A stretch of DNA of 11,884 nucleotides, taken from Burkholderiales bacterium (GTDB lineage Bacteria > Pseudomonadota > Gammaproteobacteria > Burkholderiales > SG8-39). Location: assembly GCA_025929745.1 (NCBI GenBank), contig JAICPQ010000053.1:1-11884 (forward strand), read 5' to 3'. Shown piece after piece: positions 6,255 through 11,884 of the stretch. A model generated the notes under the pieces. That model was not told the DNA's origin and searched no databases. It worked only from the letters and a program-made list of their open reading frames with translations. Each line of letters opens with the position of its first letter. Position 1 is the first letter of the stretch. The translations under genes were made by a program, and so were the position numbers.

Positions 6255-7834
6255 CTACAGAATGAGCTTCCGAATGTCGGAAAGCACCGAGACCAGGAAC
6301 GCGGAGAAGCGCGCCGCGGTGGCGCCGTCGATGACTCGGTGGTCGTAGGAAAGCGAAAGCGGAAGCATGAGGCGCGGCGCGAATGTCTTTCCGTCCCATA
6401 CCGGGCGCAAGGCGCTGCGCGAGACGCCGAGGATGGCGACTTCGGGCGCGTTGATGATCGGCGTGAACGCGGTGCCGCCAATGCCGCCCAGGCTCGAGAT
6501 CGAAAAGGTGCCGCCCTGCATGTCGGCCGGCGCGAGCTTGCCGTCGCGCGCTTTCTTCGAAATGTCGCCGAGCTCCTGTGCGATGTCGAACACGCCCTTG
6601 CGGTCGGCGTCGCGCACGACAGGCACGACGAGCCCGCCGGGCGTATCCACGGCTACGCCGACGTTGTAGTACTTCTTGACGATCAGGTTCTCGCCCGACT
6701 TGTCGAGCGACGAGTTGAACTGCGGGTACTGGCGCAGCGCCGTGACGCAGGCCTTGATCATGAAGGCGAGCATCGTCAGCTTGAAGCCTTTTTTCTCCGT
6801 CTCGACGGTCTGCGCCTTGCGGAAGGCCTCGAGGTCCGTGATGTCCGCTTCGTCGAACTGCGTGACGTGCGGAATCGAAATCCAGTTGCGATGCAGGTAA
6901 GGACCCGAGAGCTTCTGGATGCGCGAAAGCGCCTTGGTCTCGACCGGGCCGAACTTGGCGAAGTCGATTTCGGGCCACGCTGGAAGATTGAACGGCAACG
7001 CCCCACCGCCTTGCGGCGCCACCGGCGCCTTGCCTTGCACGATGCCCTTCACAAAGGCCTGCACATCGGTGTGCAGGATGCGGCCCTTCGGCCCGCTGCC
7101 CTGCACGCGCGAAAGATCGACGCCGAGCTCGCGAGCGAACTTGCGCACCGAAGGGCTCGCGTGCGGCTTGGCGCCCGAAGACGGCGCCTCCTCGCGCGGC
7201 GCAGCCGCGGGCGCAGCGGCCACCGGCTTCGGCGCCTGCTGCGGCTTGGCCACTGGAGGAGCGGTGGGCTTCGCCGTTGCCGCGTCTTTCGAATCGAGCA
7301 CGAGAATCGGCGCGCCCTTCGACACCCGGTCGCCCACCTTGATCTTCAGTTCCTTTACCACACCCGCGGCGGGCGACGGGATCTCCATCGTCGCCTTGTC
7401 GGATTCAAGCGTGATGAGGGATTGCTCCTTCGTCACCGCGTCGCCCGGCTTGACCAGGACCTCGATCACCTCCACGTCCTTGAAGTCGCCAATATCAGGC
7501 ACGGGAACCGTCATCGCACTGCCTGCCTGTTGCGGCTGGGATTTCGGCGCTTCGGCCTTGGCGGGTGGAGGTTTCAGCTTTTCCTCGGGAGCGGTTTCGC
7601 CGTTACCTTTTTCGTCCAGGACGAGAATCGGCGAGCCTTTCGAAACCTTGTCGCCCACCTTGATCTTGAGTTCCTTCACCACACCCGAGCCGGGCGACGG
7701 AATCTCCATCGTCGCCTTGTCGGACTCGAGCGTGATGAGCGACTGCTCTTTCGACACGGCGTCGCCCGGCTTCACCAGTACTTCGATGACTTCAACTTCC
7801 TTGAAGTCGCCGATGTCCGGGACGACAACCTGGT

Positions 7835-7838
<4 letters not shown>
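6255..7838 (-). CDS. aceF: Dihydrolipoyllysine acetyltransferase (PDH E2), two lipoyl domains
   Basis: This 527-residue core subunit of the pyruvate dehydrogenase complex transfers the acetyl group from lipoyl-lysine to CoA. Domain order: lipoyl domain 1 (about 4-76, Lys41), a Pro/Lys/Ala linker, lipoyl domain 2 (about 111-183, Lys148), and a long Ala/Pro-rich linker (184-225). Then come the small peripheral-subunit-binding domain (about 226-263, ASPSVRKFARELGVDL to GRILHTDV) and the catalytic domain to the C-terminus. The catalytic motif DHRVIDGA gives His500 and Asp504. E. coli E2 has three lipoyl domains (630 residues), so this is the two-domain form, with a third lipoyl domain supplied on E3. 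The ATG at 7838 forms ATGA with the aceE stop; the stop at 6255 is 3 bases from lpdA. No clear Shine-Dalgarno is seen, consistent with coupling. I see no frameshift. Confidence 0.97.
7290..7508 (-). repeat. Lipoyl-domain coding repeat, copy 2 (in aceF)
   Basis: This encodes residues 111-183 of E2, with lipoyl-lysine 148. Hand alignment of 7361-7460 with 7681-7780 (copy 1) gives 12 differences in 100 bases, many at third codon positions. Confidence 0.85.
7611..7829 (-). repeat. Lipoyl-domain coding repeat, copy 1 (in aceF)
   Basis: This encodes residues 4-76 of E2, with lipoyl-lysine 41. It is about 88% identical at DNA level to copy 2 over a hand-aligned 100-base core. The direct repeat could support recombination that changes lipoyl domain number. 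Confidence 0.85.
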
Positions 7839-10525
<2,687 letters not shown>

Positions 10526-10568
10526 GATCGTGGCATCCGTTGAGCTGCGGGGGGCGCGGCAAGCTTAA

Positions 10569-10580
10569 CCGAGAACTCGG
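10569..10580. promoter_or_regulatory. Short inverted repeat in the aceE-folD intergenic region, possible operator
   Basis: CCGAG-AA-CTCGG has two perfect 5-base arms around a 2-base centre. It lies in the 80-base space shared by the divergent aceE and folD promoters, just upstream of the proposed folD -10. The position suits a regulator of either gene, but arms this short arise easily by chance in GC-rich DNA. It does not look like a known PdhR site to me. Confidence 0.25.
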
Positions 10581-10586
10581 CCCCAA

Positions 10587-10595
10587 TGCTAGACT
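10587..10595 (+). promoter_or_regulatory. Possible extended -10 element for folD
   Basis: TGCTAGACT fits the extended -10 pattern TGn-TAnAnT (hexamer TAGACT, 4 of 6). TTAACC at 10565-10570 could be a weak -35, though the 19-base spacer is long. A start about 7 bases downstream would be only about 4 bases before the folD GTG, giving a nearly leaderless mRNA. Inference only. Confidence 0.35.
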
Positions 10596-10605
10596 GCGCG
10601 CCCCC

Positions 10606-11472
10606 GTGGCAGCCCAGATCCTCGACGGAAAATCGCTGGCCGCGTCGATCCGCGCGGCGCTCAAAGAGCGGGTGGCCGCGCTTGTGCAGCGCGGAGTGAA
10701 GCCGGGGCTCGCCGTCGTGCTTGCAGGAGACGATCCGGCGTCGCGCGTTTATGTGCGGAACAAGCGCCTGGCCGCGACCGAGACCGGCGTGCATTCCGAG
10801 CTGATCGAGCTTCCGGGGACAATCGGACAGCGGGAGCTGCGGGAGCGCATCGAGGGCCTGAACGCCAACCGCGCAATCCACGGCATCCTCGTGCAGCTGC
10901 CGCTACCGAAGCCAATCGACGCGGCCGCGGTACTCGAGGCCATCGCGCCGGCGAAGGATGTTGATGGTTTTCACGAAATCAACATGGGCGCGCTCTTTGC
11001 CGGGCGGCCCGCGGTCGTGCCTTGCACACCCGCCGGCGTCATGCGCCTCATGGAGCAGGCGCGCATTCCGCTTGCCGGCCGCCACGCCGTCGTCATCGGG
11101 CGCTCGAACATCGTCGGCAAGCCCGTGGCGCAGCTCCTCTTGCAAAAGGACGCAACGGTCACTATCTGCCATTCGAAGTCAAGCGATCTTTCGGAACTCA
11201 CACGGCGCGCAGACGTCCTCATCGCGGCCGTCGGCAGACCGAAACTCGTGCGCCAGGACATGGTCAAACCCGGAGCCTGCGTCATCGATGTCGGTGTCAA
11301 TCGCCTCGAAGACGGGAAACTGGCCGGGGACGTCGATTTCCAAGCGGTGAAAGAAGTCGCGGGCTGGATTACGCCCGTGCCGGGCGGCGTCGGCCCCATG
11401 ACCATTGCAATGCTGCTGGAGAACTGCATCCGTGCTGCCTCACGAGAACTTGAGCCAAAACCCGCTGGTTGA
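10606..11472 (+). CDS. folD: Bifunctional methylenetetrahydrofolate dehydrogenase / methenyltetrahydrofolate cyclohydrolase
   Basis: This 288-residue cytosolic enzyme oxidises 5,10-methylene-THF with NADP+ and hydrolyses the product to 10-formyl-THF, supplying one-carbon units for purines and formyl-Met-tRNA. Motifs: AGDDPASRVYVRNK with the catalytic lysine of the YVxxK motif, GILVQLPLPKPID, the active-site KDVDGFHEIN, PCTPAGVM, the NADP-binding GRSNIVGKPVAQLLL, ADVLIAAVGRPK, DVGVNR and PVPGGVGPMTIAMLLEN. The start is GTG at 10606, which gives the family N-terminus (AAQILDGKSLA) and exactly the E. coli length of 288. An in-frame ATG at 10540 would add 22 unlike residues and overrun the intergenic region. 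No Shine-Dalgarno precedes the GTG; an extended -10-like element ends 10 bases before it. The 3' end overlaps the start of prlC, so the two are likely one transcript. Confidence 0.95.
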   Translation: MAAQILDGKSLAASIRAALKERVAALVQRGVKPGLAVVLAGDDPASRVYVRNKRLAATETGVHSELIELPGTIGQRELRERIEGLNANRAIHGILVQLPLPKPIDAAAVLEAIAPAKDVDGFHEINMGALFAGRPAVVPCTPAGVMRLMEQARIPLAGRHAVVIGRSNIVGKPVAQLLLQKDATVTICHSKSSDLSELTRRADVLIAAVGRPKLVRQDMVKPGACVIDVGVNRLEDGKLAGDVDFQAVKEVAGWITPVPGGVGPMTIAMLLENCIRAASRELEPKPAG

Positions 11473-11884
11473 TTTTTCCGGGCTGCCGCGCTTCGCGGAC
11501 ATCCGGCCCGAGCACGTCACGCCCGCCATGGAGCTGCTTCTCTCCGACGGGCGCTCGACGGTGAATGCGGTCGTGAATGCGCGCCCAACCTGGCACGATT
11601 TCATCGAGCCGCTTGAAGACGCGAACGAGCGCATCGGCCGCGCCTGGGGCCAGGTCGCGCATCTGCACGCGGTAATGGACAGCCCGGAATTGCGCGAGGC
11701 CTACAACTCGAATCTACCAAAGGTCACCAAGTACTGGACCGAGCTCGGCCAGAATCAAGAGCTCTTCGAAAAATACAAAGCGCGTCGCGCCGCGCCGGAA
11801 TTCGCTGCGCTGTCCGCGGCAAGGAAGCGCATCGTGGAGAACGCGATCCGCGACTTCCGCCTGAGCGGCGCCGAGCTCGCGCCG
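11432..11884 (+). CDS. prlC: Oligopeptidase A (M3 family metallopeptidase), 3' end beyond window
   Basis: This is the N-terminal 151 codons of a PrlC-type oligopeptidase, a cytosolic zinc peptidase that degrades short peptides, including cleaved signal peptides. Recognisable family stretches are NPLVDFSGLPRF, RPEHVTPAMELLL, SPELREAYNSNLPKV, YWTELGQNQELFEKYKA and AIRDFRLSGAEL, which parallel E. coli PrlC closely. The zinc site (HExxH) lies further on, outside the window. There is no ATG start. Candidates are GTG at 11432, with GGAG ten bases upstream (11418-11421), and TTG at 11450, which would give MSQNPLVDF, closer to the family N-terminus. I give the longer form because of its ribosome site, but the shorter is nearly as likely. 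Either way the gene begins inside folD (41- or 23-base overlap), pointing to co-transcription and coupling. The frame stays open to the edge. Confidence 0.9.
   Translation, partial: MLPHENLSQNPLVDFSGLPRFADIRPEHVTPAMELLLSDGRSTVNAVVNARPTWHDFIEPLEDANERIGRAWGQVAHLHAVMDSPELREAYNSNLPKVTKYWTELGQNQELFEKYKARRAAPEFAALSAARKRIVENAIRDFRLSGAELAP

Noticed and set aside
10540..10605. ATG at 10540 as folD start
   Set aside because: It adds 22 residues unlike any FolD and would place most of the intergenic control region inside the gene; GTG at 10606 gives the family N-terminus.

Overview
This window is a gene-dense, GC-rich stretch of bacterial chromosome carrying conserved metabolic and housekeeping genes. 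Protein resemblance and gene order point to a betaproteobacterium. The signs are a homodimeric-type pyruvate dehydrogenase E1, an E3 subunit with its own lipoyl domain, argA directly followed by yggX, and folD followed by prlC and divergent from aceE. I cannot place the genus. I see no tRNA or rRNA genes, insertion sequences, prophage genes, CRISPR array or other transferred element, and no gap over 300 bases without a gene. The two largest gaps are the divergent intergenic regions 1054-1136 and 10526-10605, each about 80 bases.

Layout. Positions 1-500 (+) hold the C-terminal part of rsmE (16S rRNA methyltransferase). It converges with, and overlaps by 29 bases, a small secreted ankyrin-type protein (472-1053, -). 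Divergent from that gene is argA (1137-2453, +), followed after 9 bases by yggX (2463-2741, +). The end of yggX overlaps by 28 bases the end of a long leftward operon covering 10525 down to 2714: aceE, aceF, lpdA, rpiA and an MFS transporter gene. Neighbouring genes in this operon overlap by 4 bases or are 3 bases apart. Divergent from aceE is folD (10606-11472, +), whose 3' end overlaps the start of prlC (oligopeptidase A), which runs off the right edge.

How the genes work together. AceE (E1), AceF (E2) and LpdA (E3) are the three enzymes of the pyruvate dehydrogenase complex, which makes acetyl-CoA, CO2 and NADH from pyruvate. Three very similar lipoyl domains are encoded in the operon, two in E2 and one fused to the N-terminus of E3. 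RpiA (pentose phosphate pathway) and an MFS permease of unknown substrate sit at the 3' end with start-stop overlaps, so they are probably co-transcribed and translationally coupled with the complex. ArgA uses acetyl-CoA for the first step of arginine synthesis. FolD supplies one-carbon folates, YggX protects against iron and oxidative damage, and PrlC degrades peptides.

I did not find an undescribed biological system here. The more notable signals are the near-repeated lipoyl domains, the coupling of rpiA and a transporter to the PDH operon through a forced TTG start, three genes whose -10-like hexamer lies so close to the start codon that leaderless or very short-leader mRNAs are likely, and two convergent gene pairs that overlap with no visible terminator.
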